Under the pieces are notes generated by a model. That model was not told the origin of the DNA. It made no database searches and was given only the letters and a program-made list of their open reading frames with translations. Both the position numbers and the translations under genes were made by a program. Below are positions 36,303-44,822 of a DNA stretch of 64,000 nt, piece after piece. Origin of the DNA: Oscillospiraceae bacterium (lineage in GTDB: Bacteria > Bacillota > Clostridia > Oscillospirales > CAG-272); NCBI GenBank assembly GCA_015064685.1, contig SVRT01000001.1:165000-228999 (forward strand), in the 5' to 3' direction. Position 1 is the first letter of the stretch. Each line of letters opens with the position of its first letter.

Positions 36303-37061
36303 TTAGTCTAAAACCGTGAACGGGGAGAGTCGTACGACCGCCTTGCCAAGTATCGTATCGACGTCGACAAAGCCTATTCTTTTGCTTCTTGAGTCTGACG
36401 AACCGTTTCTGTTGTCTCCGAGAACAAATACATGTCCCTCGGGAACTGTTGCGGCAAAATAAGTGTTTCCGTGTACCGTGGAAATGAATCTGTCGTCAAA
36501 GTCCTCGCGGTTTACGTATTTTCCGTTTGAAATATATGCGTGCTCATCCTCATAAAGCTTTCCGTCGACCTTTATCGTGCCTTTGGTAAAATTGATCTCG
36601 ACGGTCTGTCCCTCGGTCGCTATCACACGCTTGACGATAGGCTCTTTATAATAGTCGTTCGAAAGGTGGAAAACGATAATGTCGCCTTGCTTTGGCGTAT
36701 AGAAGAAGTTTGTTGCGATGAGCGTTTCGTTGTGGTTGAGAGTCTGGTTCATCGAGTCTCCGTTGACTCTGCAGAGTCTTACACAAAACGTAAATATAAA
36801 GAGTACCGCTATGATAGCAATTGCGAATATTTCAACGTAATCGTAAAATGCGGACAGCACCTTGAGCCGTCTCGGGATCTTGACGGTGTCTGCCTGTTCA
36901 TCTGATTCCGAATCAGTTGCTTCTTCAGTTGTTTCTTCTGCATCCGATGATACGTCAGATACACTCAAGCTCTCATTTTCTGTTTCGGGAGATACTGCTT
37001 CAGCCTCATCTGATATCTGAGCGCCTTCAGCCGTATTCTTGAGATCCTGGTCTTTATCCAT
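36303..37061 (-). CDS. lepB: Signal peptidase I with long acidic N-terminus
   Basis: 252 residues. About 60 residues of very acidic, Ser/Thr/Glu-rich sequence precede a basic patch (KIPRRLK), the transmembrane helix (about 75-95) and the catalytic region: VNGDSMNQTL with the nucleophile Ser, IVKRVIATEGQTVE with the Lys base, and VFVLGDNRNGSSDSR. Cleaves signal peptides of exported proteins. The acidic cytoplasmic extension is not part of the core enzyme. Confidence 0.96.
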   Translation of the reverse strand: MDKDQDLKNTAEGAQISDEAEAVSPETENESLSVSDVSSDAEETTEEATDSESDEQADTVKIPRRLKVLSAFYDYVEIFAIAIIAVLFIFTFCVRLCRVNGDSMNQTLNHNETLIATNFFYTPKQGDIIVFHLSNDYYKEPIVKRVIATEGQTVEINFTKGTIKVDGKLYEDEHAYISNGKYVNREDFDDRFISTVHGNTYFAATVPEGHVFVLGDNRNGSSDSRSKRIGFVDVDTILGKAVVRLSPFTVLD

Positions 37062-37094
37062 ATAACCTCCGTGTCGGAACAGCTCCGACTAGCT

Positions 37095-38303
37095 TTATTT
37101 TTCTATAAGGAGCTTCATAAGCTCGTGTCCGTGTGGGATATAAAGTCCCGTAGACGCCGCGCTCTCCTCCGTAAAGGTATTGACTCCGGCCTTATCCTCT
37201 TTAGATGAATAGATCATAAAGGGAACGGGGTCTATCGTGTGCGTACGCAGACGTATAGGAGTTGGGTGGTCGGGAAGGATCATAATTTTAAAGTCCTCAC
37301 CGGTGCCTTTAAGGTATTCAAATACGGGTTTCAGGATCTTCTCGTCGATAAGCTCGACGGAAAGCACCTTGTTTTCAAGCTCCGCTCTGTGACCGCACTC
37401 GTCGGGAGCTTCAACGTGTATGTAAACGTAATTAGCGCCATCCTTGAAGGCATCGATCGCGGCATTTGCCTTGCCTGTATAGTTTGTATGCACGTTTCCG
37501 GTAGCACCGTCAACGTCGATTGACCTCATACCCGCGCAAAGACCTATTCCTTTGATAAGGTCAACCGCGGAAATTACGGCGGCATCAAGTCCCCATTTAT
37601 CCTTAAAGGAGGGGAGAGCGGGCTTTTTACCGGGACTCCAGAGCCAGATCGAGTTTGCGGGACGGAGTCCGCGTGCGCGTCTTGCCTCGTTGATAGGATG
37701 CTTATCAAGCACGTCCCAGCTTGCCCTCATAAGATCGTAGAAGACCTTGCCGTCCTCACCGTGGGGGAGATGATCCTTTATGCACTGACCGAGAATGTCG
37801 TGAGGACGCATAAAATTGTAGGTATCGCATCCGTTTTTCCAAAGGATGCAGTGGCGGTAGCTGACACCTGTATAAAAGCGACGGAATTCGTTGCCGAGAG
37901 CGGCATCGAGCGCCTTCACAAGCTCGTCCGCTTCGGCGGTCGTTATCTCGTCCGCGCTGTGGTCGAGCATGATCTTCTCGTCGTATTCACCCTCCTCGGA
38001 GAGAGTGACGATATTGCAACGGTACGCGACCTCGTCATCCTGCATCTCAAGTCCCATGCTGACCGCCTCAAGAGGTGAGCGACCCTTTGAGTATACCTTC
38101 GGATCGAATGACAGAATTGCCATATTTGCCGTGTCGCTTTCGGGTACCATCCCAAAAGGTACGTTTGAGACCGTACCGACTAAGGAGTGGGGGGCAAGGG
38201 AATCGATCGTGTTTTTATTTGCTGCCTCCATAGGTGTTTTATTGCCGAGAGCGGATATTTTTTCGTCTGCCATTCCGTCCGGAATAAGAACAAGATATTT
38301 CAT
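37095..38303 (-). CDS. apgM: Cofactor-independent phosphoglycerate mutase, archaeal type
   Basis: 402 residues from ATG 38303 (GAGGTC upstream); the in-frame start at 38372 would begin with a hydrophobic stretch read through the promoter region. MKYLVLIPDGMADEK, catalytic-Ser region VPESDTANMAILSFDP, and VEAPDECGHR...ILPDHPTP metal ligands identify the alkaline-phosphatase superfamily ApgM. Interconverts 3- and 2-phosphoglycerate. About 33 bases upstream of lepB on the same strand. Confidence 0.95.
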   Translation of the reverse strand: MKYLVLIPDGMADEKISALGNKTPMEAANKNTIDSLAPHSLVGTVSNVPFGMVPESDTANMAILSFDPKVYSKGRSPLEAVSMGLEMQDDEVAYRCNIVTLSEEGEYDEKIMLDHSADEITTAEADELVKALDAALGNEFRRFYTGVSYRHCILWKNGCDTYNFMRPHDILGQCIKDHLPHGEDGKVFYDLMRASWDVLDKHPINEARRARGLRPANSIWLWSPGKKPALPSFKDKWGLDAAVISAVDLIKGIGLCAGMRSIDVDGATGNVHTNYTGKANAAIDAFKDGANYVYIHVEAPDECGHRAELENKVLSVELIDEKILKPVFEYLKGTGEDFKIMILPDHPTPIRLRTHTIDPVPFMIYSSKEDKAGVNTFTEESAASTGLYIPHGHELMKLLIEK

Positions 38304-38340
38304 AGCACATAGACCTCGCGAAAATAATTCTACATTATAA

Positions 38341-38369
38341 ATTATACCACATAATAAAAAAATAAACAA
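38341..38369 (-). promoter_or_regulatory. Promoter of apgM
   Basis: Minus strand TTGTTT (38369-38364), 17 bases, TATAAT (38346-38341). Confidence 0.75.
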
Positions 38370-38469
38370 CACTTTTTCGATTATTTTGTATTTATTTCAA
38401 AACATTTTCACAACTTTATAAAAATGAGAGGATAATCAGAAAAATATTAAACAATTTGACGATATTTTA

Positions 38470-38498
38470 TTGCGCTCAGGCGTTTGCCGTGGTATAAT
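38470..38498 (+). promoter_or_regulatory. Promoter of the 38561 gene
   Basis: TTGCGC (38470-38475), 17 bases, TATAAT (38493-38498); about 55 bases of leader follow. Confidence 0.65.
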
Positions 38499-38560
38499 AG
38501 AGTAAGGATGAATGCTTGTGAAAGAATGATTTCATCAAAAAGCGGGAAACGGAGAAAAAC

Positions 38561-39214
38561 ATGGACGAAAATAAGAAAGAAGCAAAAAAGAGGATGGATC
38601 CCAAAAAGAAGGTAAAGATAATAATAGCGTCAATGATAGGCGCGCTCATTCTTTGCATCCTTCTTGCCTGGTTGATCGACGTAATAACTAATAAAAAGGG
38701 AGAGTACATAGCCCCCCCACCCGTCGATCCATTGAAATTGCACGAAACCAAGGACGAGGATTTTGATATAATGGAGTACGAGGAATATCTGAACCTCAAC
38801 AGAAATGTATACCGAAACGACAGAGACACGGGTGTCAGCGAGAGTATCGATGAGGATAATTGCACCCTCTACGGCCAGCCGTTTGAGGTAATGTACCGTG
38901 TCATCAGGGCGATAAACGAGGGCGATCACCTCGTATACAATTATTATGTGGGAGAAAGCTCTCTCAAAAAGCAGCCCTTTACCCAGCAGCAGATATACGA
39001 TATAGTTATCGTGCCGTACAGCTACGAAAGAGTTACCGAGGAGAGTTTTTCTTACGATCAGTACATATTCAAAGTAACGTACAAGATCCACGAGAATAAC
39101 GGAACCTTCAGAAACAATATCGTCAGTGACGTTTCGCGACCCGAGTACTATTACATAAACAACAAAACCGGTGAATTCAAGGTTATGAAGGTAATAGAGC
39201 AGGGATATAAATAA
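38561..39214 (+). CDS. Single-pass membrane protein, unknown function
   Basis: 217 residues. A very basic N-terminus, one transmembrane helix (about 20-41), a Pro-rich linker (IAPPPVDPLK), then an outer domain rich in Tyr, Asn and acidic residues. No known motif; GVSESIDEDN and the YYYINNKTGEFKVMKV ending suggest a small beta fold. Single gene with its own promoter. Confidence 0.65.
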   Translation: MDENKKEAKKRMDPKKKVKIIIASMIGALILCILLAWLIDVITNKKGEYIAPPPVDPLKLHETKDEDFDIMEYEEYLNLNRNVYRNDRDTGVSESIDEDNCTLYGQPFEVMYRVIRAINEGDHLVYNYYVGESSLKKQPFTQQQIYDIVIVPYSYERVTEESFSYDQYIFKVTYKIHENNGTFRNNIVSDVSRPEYYYINNKTGEFKVMKVIEQGYK

Positions 39215-39313
39215 TAAACGACCATCCTTGAAAAGTGTCACAAAATAGCATTTTTGTGCAATATATACTAAAAACACTGTGAAAGATTGTATACATTTTT
39301 CGTGCGAACACTA

Positions 39314-39342
39314 TTGACAGTCACGTGACCGCGTGATATAAT
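39314..39342 (+). promoter_or_regulatory. Promoter with embedded operator for nfeD-SPFH
   Basis: TTGACA (39314-39319), 17 bases, TATAAT (39337-39342). The spacer holds inverted arms TCACG and CGTGA six bases apart (and the perfect GTCACGTGAC at 39320-39329). The same layout and nearly the same sequence lie upstream of the DUF1836-NfeD gene at 47563-47591. Confidence 0.85.
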
Positions 39343-39423
39343 TATATCAAGGTGAAACGCGGATGGGATTGTCGGATATCAGGCTATTGCGTAGCGTTAC
39401 ACGTGAGAAAGGAGTTTTTCATT

Positions 39424-39870
39424 ATGGAAGCGTATTTACCAACTATTATTTGGGCGGTCGTGTTCGTTGCATCTATATGGATAGAGGCAGAGACCGCTGA
39501 GATGATCTCGATCTGGTTTATGCCGGGAGCGGTCGTCGCACTTGTGCTGTCACTTTTCGATATAGCGGTATGGATACAGTGCGTTGTATTTATGGCTATG
39601 TCGGTGGTTCTTCTCGTTGTCGCGAGAGTACTGCTGAAAAAGTACATCGTAAAAAAAGTTGGGCGGGAAAAGACCGACACCGATCTGCTTATCGGACGGC
39701 AGGTCAAGGTCGAAGAGGATATTGACAATGCCTCTGAGAAGGGCGCGGTCAGAGTCAACGGACAGATCTGGAGCGCAAGAATGACGAATGACGGCGACTC
39801 TGCATCAGCAGGAGAATTCGTTATCGTAGACAGCATATCGGGAGTTAAGCTGATATGCAGACGAATCTGA
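39424..39870 (+). CDS. NfeD-family membrane protein
   Basis: 148 residues from ATG 39424 (AAAGGAG 9 bases upstream); the frame from 39352 starts before any ribosome site. Two to three transmembrane helices (about 1-75) precede a soluble OB-fold domain (DLLIGRQVKVEEDIDN...GQIWSARM...VIVDSISGVKLICRRI). Such short NfeD proteins partner with SPFH/flotillin proteins encoded next to them, as here, in membrane microdomain organisation. Confidence 0.9.
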   Translation: MEAYLPTIIWAVVFVASIWIEAETAEMISIWFMPGAVVALVLSLFDIAVWIQCVVFMAMSVVLLVVARVLLKKYIVKKVGREKTDTDLLIGRQVKVEEDIDNASEKGAVRVNGQIWSARMTNDGDSASAGEFVIVDSISGVKLICRRI

Positions 39871-39917
39871 TTTGGGTTATCAAACAATTTTAATATAAAC
39901 AGAAAGGAATTATTTTT

Positions 39918-40856
39918 ATGACACCCGGAGTAATTGCACTTATCGTTGTAGGCGTTATCGCGCTTATCACAGTTATCGCGAACATTCACATAGTACCTCA
40001 GGCAAAGGCATACGTTATCGAGCGCCTTGGCGGTTATCACGCAACTTGGGGAACAGGTCTTCACTTCAAGATCCCCTTTATCGATAGGATCGCGAAGAAG
40101 ATCAACAAGATGGAGCAGGTTGCAGACTTTCCCCCTCAGCCCGTTATCACGAAGGATAACGTAAGAATGCAGATCGATACTGTCGTGTTCTATCAGATCA
40201 CAGACCCTAAGCTCTATTCCTACGGTCACGCTACGCCTATGACCGCGATCGAGAATCTCACGTCCACAACTCTCCGTAACATCATCGGTGAGATGGAGCT
40301 TGACAGCACTCTTACCTCGCGTGATATTATTAACTCGAAAATGCGCTCGATACTCGACGAAGCTACCGACCCTTGGGGAATCAAGGTAAGCCGTGTTGAG
40401 CTTAAGAACATCATTCCTCCCAAGGAGATACAGGATGCGATGGAGAAGCAGATGAAGGCTGAACGTGAAAGACGTGAGGCTATCCTTCGCGCTGAGGGTG
40501 AAAAGAACTCCGCGATCCTCGTTGCAGAGGGACGTAAGCAGTCTCAGATCCTTGACGCAGAGGCAGAAAAGCAGTCTCAGATCCTCAGAGCCGAGGCAGA
40601 GAAGCAGTCTCAGGTCCTCAGAGCAGAGGGTGAAGCAGAGGCTATACTCGCAGTACAGAGGGCAACCGCAGAGGGTATCAGAATGATCAACGAGGCTAAC
40701 CCCGGTGAGGGTATGATCGCTATCAAGAGCCTTGAGACCTTTGAAAAGGTTGCTGATGGCAAGGCTACAAAGATCATTATCCCCTCCGAAATACAGAACG
40801 TTGCGGGACTCGTAGCGTCTATCAAGGGCGTTGCAGAGGACGACAAAAAGGCATAA
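39918..40856 (+). CDS. SPFH/band 7 protein (stomatin/paraslipin type)
   Basis: 312 residues. N-terminal membrane helix (about 4-25), SPFH domain (ERLGGYHATWGTGLHFKIPFIDRIAKK...DNVRMQIDTVVFYQITDP), then a long helix with imperfect repeats of AEAEKQSQILR. That pattern matches QmcA/paraslipin proteins that oligomerise in membranes. AAAGGA precedes the ATG. Second gene of the nfeD operon. Confidence 0.93.
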   Translation: MTPGVIALIVVGVIALITVIANIHIVPQAKAYVIERLGGYHATWGTGLHFKIPFIDRIAKKINKMEQVADFPPQPVITKDNVRMQIDTVVFYQITDPKLYSYGHATPMTAIENLTSTTLRNIIGEMELDSTLTSRDIINSKMRSILDEATDPWGIKVSRVELKNIIPPKEIQDAMEKQMKAERERREAILRAEGEKNSAILVAEGRKQSQILDAEAEKQSQILRAEAEKQSQVLRAEGEAEAILAVQRATAEGIRMINEANPGEGMIAIKSLETFEKVADGKATKIIIPSEIQNVAGLVASIKGVAEDDKKA

Positions 40857-40859
40857 TCA

Positions 40860-41081
40860 ATGAAAAGCACGGATATAAAGCTTGACTTCTGCCCGTTTTG
40901 TAACGGAAGTGAGTTTATTGAAGGCAAGCAATCGGGACATGCGTGCATCTCAGGATGCGAAAACGTCTGGAGCTCGATGGATCTCTACCACGTGATCTGC
41001 CGCGATTGCGGAAGTGTGGTCAGAAGCTACGTCAAGGATCCCGAGAAGCTGCTTAAGCGACAAGACAGAAAAAGGGATTAA
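40860..41081 (+). CDS. Small zinc-ribbon protein
   Basis: 73 residues, starting 3 bases after the SPFH stop. Two pairs of knuckles, DFCPFCNGSEF and VICRDCGSVV, plus a middle CISGCENVW, make one or two zinc sites. No family assigned. Tight spacing ties it to nfeD-SPFH. Confidence 0.75.
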   Translation: MKSTDIKLDFCPFCNGSEFIEGKQSGHACISGCENVWSSMDLYHVICRDCGSVVRSYVKDPEKLLKRQDRKRD

Positions 41082-41103
41082 GCCCCCTTTAAATTTGATG
41101 AGT

Positions 41104-41126
41104 GGGGGAGAGAAATCTCCCCCTTT
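41104..41126 (+). terminator. Hairpin after the nfeD operon
   Basis: GGGGGAGA, loop GAAA, TCTCCCCC, TTT. The weak T-run may allow read-through into the next genes. Confidence 0.6.
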
Positions 41127-41143
41127 GACTTTGGAAAGGGAAA

Positions 41144-41677
41144 ATGAAGAAATTTTTGTTGGTTTTTTATTTTGCCGTGTGTTTTTTGACGGCAATTAGT
41201 GCGGCTTTTTTCAGTCAGCACATCCATATATCGATGACCTCCCTTGGAATAGTAGCCGCGATAGTCCTTTCTATCGTGTGTGCTTGGCTTATGCGCACGG
41301 GAAGATTGACGCGCGCGGGTCGTCTAAGGATCTTGTACGATTACGATTTCAAATACTCCAAAAGCGACGGAGATGGAAGTTTTGATGTTGACAAGAAGGA
41401 TCCTCCTGTTACAGAAGCTCATATTGCGTTTTCAAGCTTTCTCTTTATAATATCCGCCGTGCTTATTCCGTTTGCAGTGTTCTTCTCAAATGAGGTGAAG
41501 CTTTGGGCGATAGGCGCCTATGGTACGCTTATACTCATTGAGACCTTTGTCGAGATCCTCGTCATTTCACTAAGAAGAACAAAAGCACTCACCGACATGC
41601 AAAAGCACGAAAAAGAAGAAGCCGAGCGGCTTCGCCGCGAGCAGGAGCAGCGCGAGCAAATGGGGAAGTGGAAATAA
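41144..41677 (+). CDS. Four-helix membrane protein, unknown function
   Basis: 177 residues with hydrophobic segments near 2-22, 32-48, 95-115 and 122-142, and a charged C-terminal helix (KHEKEEAERLRREQEQREQ) that should face the cytoplasm. GGAAAGGG precedes the ATG. First of three consecutive unknown genes. Confidence 0.65.
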   Translation: MKKFLLVFYFAVCFLTAISAAFFSQHIHISMTSLGIVAAIVLSIVCAWLMRTGRLTRAGRLRILYDYDFKYSKSDGDGSFDVDKKDPPVTEAHIAFSSFLFIISAVLIPFAVFFSNEVKLWAIGAYGTLILIETFVEILVISLRRTKALTDMQKHEKEEAERLRREQEQREQMGKWK

Positions 41678-41698
41678 TTGATTGAGGAGGCATGCGCA

Positions 41699-42304
41699 AT
41701 GACAGAAAGAGCATTGAAAATACCGGGCTATGCTGCCCTATACGGAATAGCGGTTTTTATTTCAAATTATTTTTGCTCGATGGCTTGTTTGAGCTTTAAA
41801 TCAATTGCGTTTATTCCGATTGCCGAAAAGATTCCGTATGCCCTCCTGATAACTCTTGTTTTATCGGCTGACATTATCTTTAAGCTGGTTCTTCCGCTTG
41901 CATGTGTTTATTTTGTCATGCGATATACAGTTCCCAGACTCTATGCGCTTATGGATGGACAGGGACAGGTGAAAAGCTTTATTCTTCATGTGCTTCCAAT
42001 GGAGATCGTGAGATATATTGTTTGTTTGCTTTCTCTTGGACATTTGAAGCAGACAGGTTATTTCGCGTTGTTGCCGACGTCTATTTTTGAAAATACCTAC
42101 ATAAGATGGAGCGGCAGACACAATGAAATCAGGAATTATCTTGACTATATCCCCGAGGATTTTCTAGCGTATACTATATGTTACATTGTTTATGCTGCGG
42201 TATATTTGACTTTTGTCATACTAATATACAGAAAGTTTTGGAAGGTCGGACGGGAGGAGAGCGAGGAGCTTATTGTCTATGACAAAAAGCAACGCTTATA
42301 TTGA
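41699..42304 (+). CDS. Multi-pass membrane protein, unknown function
   Basis: 201 residues from ATG 41699 with GAGGAGG 9 bases upstream; the TTG at 41678 overlaps that site. Four hydrophobic stretches (about 10-30, 45-75, 90-115 and 165-188). No motif recognised. Lies 21 bases after the previous gene and 19 before the next, so one transcript is likely. Confidence 0.65.
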   Translation: MTERALKIPGYAALYGIAVFISNYFCSMACLSFKSIAFIPIAEKIPYALLITLVLSADIIFKLVLPLACVYFVMRYTVPRLYALMDGQGQVKSFILHVLPMEIVRYIVCLLSLGHLKQTGYFALLPTSIFENTYIRWSGRHNEIRNYLDYIPEDFLAYTICYIVYAAVYLTFVILIYRKFWKVGREESEELIVYDKKQRLY

Positions 42305-42323
42305 CTGAATTGGAGGTAATGAC

Positions 42324-42935
42324 GTGGGATTTGTTGCACTTATGTACGTTGTCCAGATTATTATTGAACTCATAATTTTGTATGGTTTATTTAAGCTTAT
42401 CTGGTATGCGATCAAAATACTTAGGTTTAAGAGTATCATCAAAGAAATAGGAAAACGTCAGGGCATCAAGGTAGAGGCGAAAAGGAAGTTTTCCGAGAAG
42501 TTTTGGGGCAAAAAATTTGATGTTGATTACATAATAAGCGTCGGTGAAAAGAAATATGAAATCACCGTTTTATCCTTTATTTCAACTCATGGACGATGGA
42601 ATATCGAAAAAACAAGAACGAAATATTATGCGGAGAGCAGACGCGCGAGCGGTGTCTTCTTTGGAAAATATACAAACAGCAACGCACCCGATCATGTGTC
42701 TGAGTATAAGGGTGAGTGGAAGGTCAGAAGAAAAGAGCTTATTCTTTCACCTATCACAGACGAATTTGAAAAGCAGATAATATTGATATATCCCAATACC
42801 AAAAGGGTAACGTACACCGATTCGCAGTATAATATAATCGATTATCACAGAATGGATAAAAGAAATATGATCGAAGGGCATCACGTCGTCGGTGTAAAAG
42901 AACTAATTGAGATCCTTGAAAAAGAAGATGAATAA
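42324..42935 (+). CDS. Single-pass membrane protein, unknown function
   Basis: 203 residues, GTG start at 42324 with GGAGG upstream; the nearby ATG at 42319 is out of frame. One N-terminal helix (about 5-30), then a basic alpha/beta domain with Tyr/Lys-rich strands. No family assigned. Terminator follows. Confidence 0.65.
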   Translation: MGFVALMYVVQIIIELIILYGLFKLIWYAIKILRFKSIIKEIGKRQGIKVEAKRKFSEKFWGKKFDVDYIISVGEKKYEITVLSFISTHGRWNIEKTRTKYYAESRRASGVFFGKYTNSNAPDHVSEYKGEWKVRRKELILSPITDEFEKQIILIYPNTKRVTYTDSQYNIIDYHRMDKRNMIEGHHVVGVKELIEILEKEDE

Positions 42936-42941
42936 TAAAAG

Positions 42942-42974
42942 GCTTTGCGCATTTTCGTTGCGCAAAGCTTTTTT
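42942..42974 (+). terminator. Terminator after the 42324 gene
   Basis: GCTTTGCGCA, loop TTTTCGT, TGCGCAAAGC, TTTTTT. Confidence 0.9.
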
Positions 42975-43003
42975 GATCATAAATAAACAAATTGCGGTTT
43001 AGC

Positions 43004-43042
43004 GGGGACGCGGGGGGGATGCGGGGGCGCGGGGAACGCGGG
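43004..43042 (+). other. G-run cluster, possible G-quadruplex
   Basis: Runs of 4, 7, 5, 4 and 3 G separated by 3-5 bases (43004-43007, 43012-43018, 43023-43027, 43031-43034, 43040-43042). Located in a roughly 450-base gap without genes. Confidence 0.55.
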
Positions 43043-43103
43043 TCGCTTTTTGAAAAAAGCTCCGCAAAAACTTCCCCTATATTAGGTCCTTTTAGGGTGA
43101 AGT

Positions 43104-43137
43104 AGGATTTTTCGCCGCAAGCGGCTAAAAAAATCCC
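43104..43137. repeat. Long perfect-core hairpin in the gene-free gap
   Basis: AGGATTTTT and GCCGC pair with GCGGC and AAAAAAATCCCT around an AA loop. Not adjacent to a gene end. The region 43140-43340 shows no gene. Confidence 0.55.
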
Positions 43138-43342
43138 TCACTGACGTTTTTGTATTGATAGGGTGTTAAACCCAGCCGATAAAAAAACTTTAACCATAAA
43201 GAAAAACTAAGTTAAAGAAAGCCTTTCAAACGATTTTAAATACACTTGCAACACGATAGCAGTGGGGCTATGCAGATGCGACACGGTGTAGATTGATAAA
43301 CCGTCTTGACTTGTATAAAATATACTTTGGGGTTTTGGGGGT

Positions 43343-43376
43343 GTGGGGGGCTTTTTTCCCTGGAAAAGCCCCCCAC
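43343..43376. repeat. G/C-run hairpin near the end of the gap
   Basis: GTGGGGGGCTTTT (43343-43355) pairs perfectly with AAAAGCCCCCCAC (43364-43376). Preceded by GGGGTTTTGGGGG, a second G-run group. Confidence 0.6.
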
Positions 43377-43431
43377 GCGCATCCCCCGTCCTCACCGATA
43401 AATCAAAATTGAAACACGAATAACAAAAAAC

Positions 43432-43461
43432 AAACACCTCAGCCGAGCGGCTGAGGTGTTT
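43432..43461 (-). terminator. Terminator of the S11 peptidase gene
   Basis: AAACACCTCAGCC and GGCTGAGGTGTTT form a 13-bp stem; the minus strand continues GTTTTTTG. Confidence 0.85.
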
Positions 43462-43471
43462 TGAGTCTACG

Positions 43472-44803
43472 TTAATATTTGTGTGTATATCCGCTCACGT
43501 TATGCGAGTGGCGTTTTTTTATTATGATCGCTATCGGGAGAGATATTGCCAGAAAAACGAGAGTTGCTATGAATGCTCGGCTCTTGGTATAGTCTCCAAT
43601 CGCTGAGATAACTTTCATCACCGCATTTGCTTCGCAATCCTCGACAATGACGACGTCACATTCACCGACAAGCTCGCCGTTGCAATAAACCGAGGCAACA
43701 CCTATCTTGTCGCCTTTCTTTATTGGTGCGCGGAGCTTCTCGGAAATATATTCAACCTTGTAGGTAACGCTCGGACCCGAGTGATCGGGGATATAGACCG
43801 AAAGCTCCTCCGCGGTGGCATAATCCACCTTTTGAGTTCCCAGCGCAGTCATTGATATCTCAGCTTGACCGAGCACCTGTCCTTTGGAAAAGACTTTGTG
43901 GTCATTATATGTCTCACATACCCAGTTGACGAGCGTGTTTGCTGTGTCGTAGGCGAAAATTTGCGTGCCGTCCTCGTTTTCGCTGCCACCAAGCACGATG
44001 CAGATATATTCCGCACCGTCATCCTGCGCAAGTGTAATTACGCTCCAGCCGCCCGCTTCCCCCGAAATACCCGCGTTCATACCGCGGCAGGCAGAGTTAT
44101 AATAAGCCTGCGTGCTTCGTGAGGATATGAGATAATTTCTGTTATACACCGTTCTTGCACCGCTTTTATTTGTCGCGCCGATATCGTGATGCTTTGCGGA
44201 GGATATCTCCATATAAAGATCATTGTCAGATGCCTCGAGTGCGATCTTGAGGGTATCGGCAACGGTCGTAACCATAGCCGCATTATCGGGATAGCCTATG
44301 GGATTTGTATAGCTCGTTGAAGTTGCGCCAAGTTTGTGTGCCTTTTCGTTCATGAGAGTCACGAATTTGTCCGCATTGCCGCCGCAAATGCTTGCGATCA
44401 CGTAAGCCGCATCGTTATATGAGCCACATATCGCGCCGTAGAGCAGATCCTTTATCCTTATCTCCTCGCCGTCCTTAAGCCCCATCGAATACCCGCCCGC
44501 ACCGGAGAGCATGTCTGAGGAAACGGTAACGGTCTCGTTGAGTCTGTCCGAGAGCATCTCGCAGGCGAGAAGTCCCATCGTAACCTTTGCGCTCGTTGAA
44601 GTGTTCAGAAGCTCGTCTTCGTTGCGGGACGTTATCAGCTTGTTGTGTGTCTTATCGTACAGGCAATATGCGCCCGTATCGGTTATCACAGGCGGCGTGG
44701 GAGAATCTGCGGCATTTATCGGGAAAATAAAAAAAGAGGAGACGGTAATAAGTGTTAAAACCGTAAGGCATAAAAGCCCTATCAATTTTCTCTTTGGTCT
44801 CAT
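43472..44803 (-). CDS. S11 D-Ala-D-Ala-carboxypeptidase-like protein with altered catalytic motifs
   Basis: 443 residues. N-terminal signal or anchor helix, an outer penicillin-binding-protein-5-like domain, a C-terminal beta domain, and a C-terminal membrane helix (about 412-432) with a basic tail. Motif 1 reads STSAK (69-73): counting back three from Lys73 puts Thr70, not Ser, at the nucleophile position. Motif 2 SYN (128-130) is intact. Motif 3 is NAG (243-245) instead of KTG. The fold is clear but peptidase activity is doubtful; a regulatory or binding role is possible. Confidence 0.85.
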   Translation of the reverse strand: MRPKRKLIGLLCLTVLTLITVSSFFIFPINAADSPTPPVITDTGAYCLYDKTHNKLITSRNEDELLNTSTSAKVTMGLLACEMLSDRLNETVTVSSDMLSGAGGYSMGLKDGEEIRIKDLLYGAICGSYNDAAYVIASICGGNADKFVTLMNEKAHKLGATSTSYTNPIGYPDNAAMVTTVADTLKIALEASDNDLYMEISSAKHHDIGATNKSGARTVYNRNYLISSRSTQAYYNSACRGMNAGISGEAGGWSVITLAQDDGAEYICIVLGGSENEDGTQIFAYDTANTLVNWVCETYNDHKVFSKGQVLGQAEISMTALGTQKVDYATAEELSVYIPDHSGPSVTYKVEYISEKLRAPIKKGDKIGVASVYCNGELVGECDVVIVEDCEANAVMKVISAIGDYTKSRAFIATLVFLAISLPIAIIIKKRHSHNVSGYTHKY

Positions 44804-44822
44804 TGCCGTTCTCCTTTTTGAT

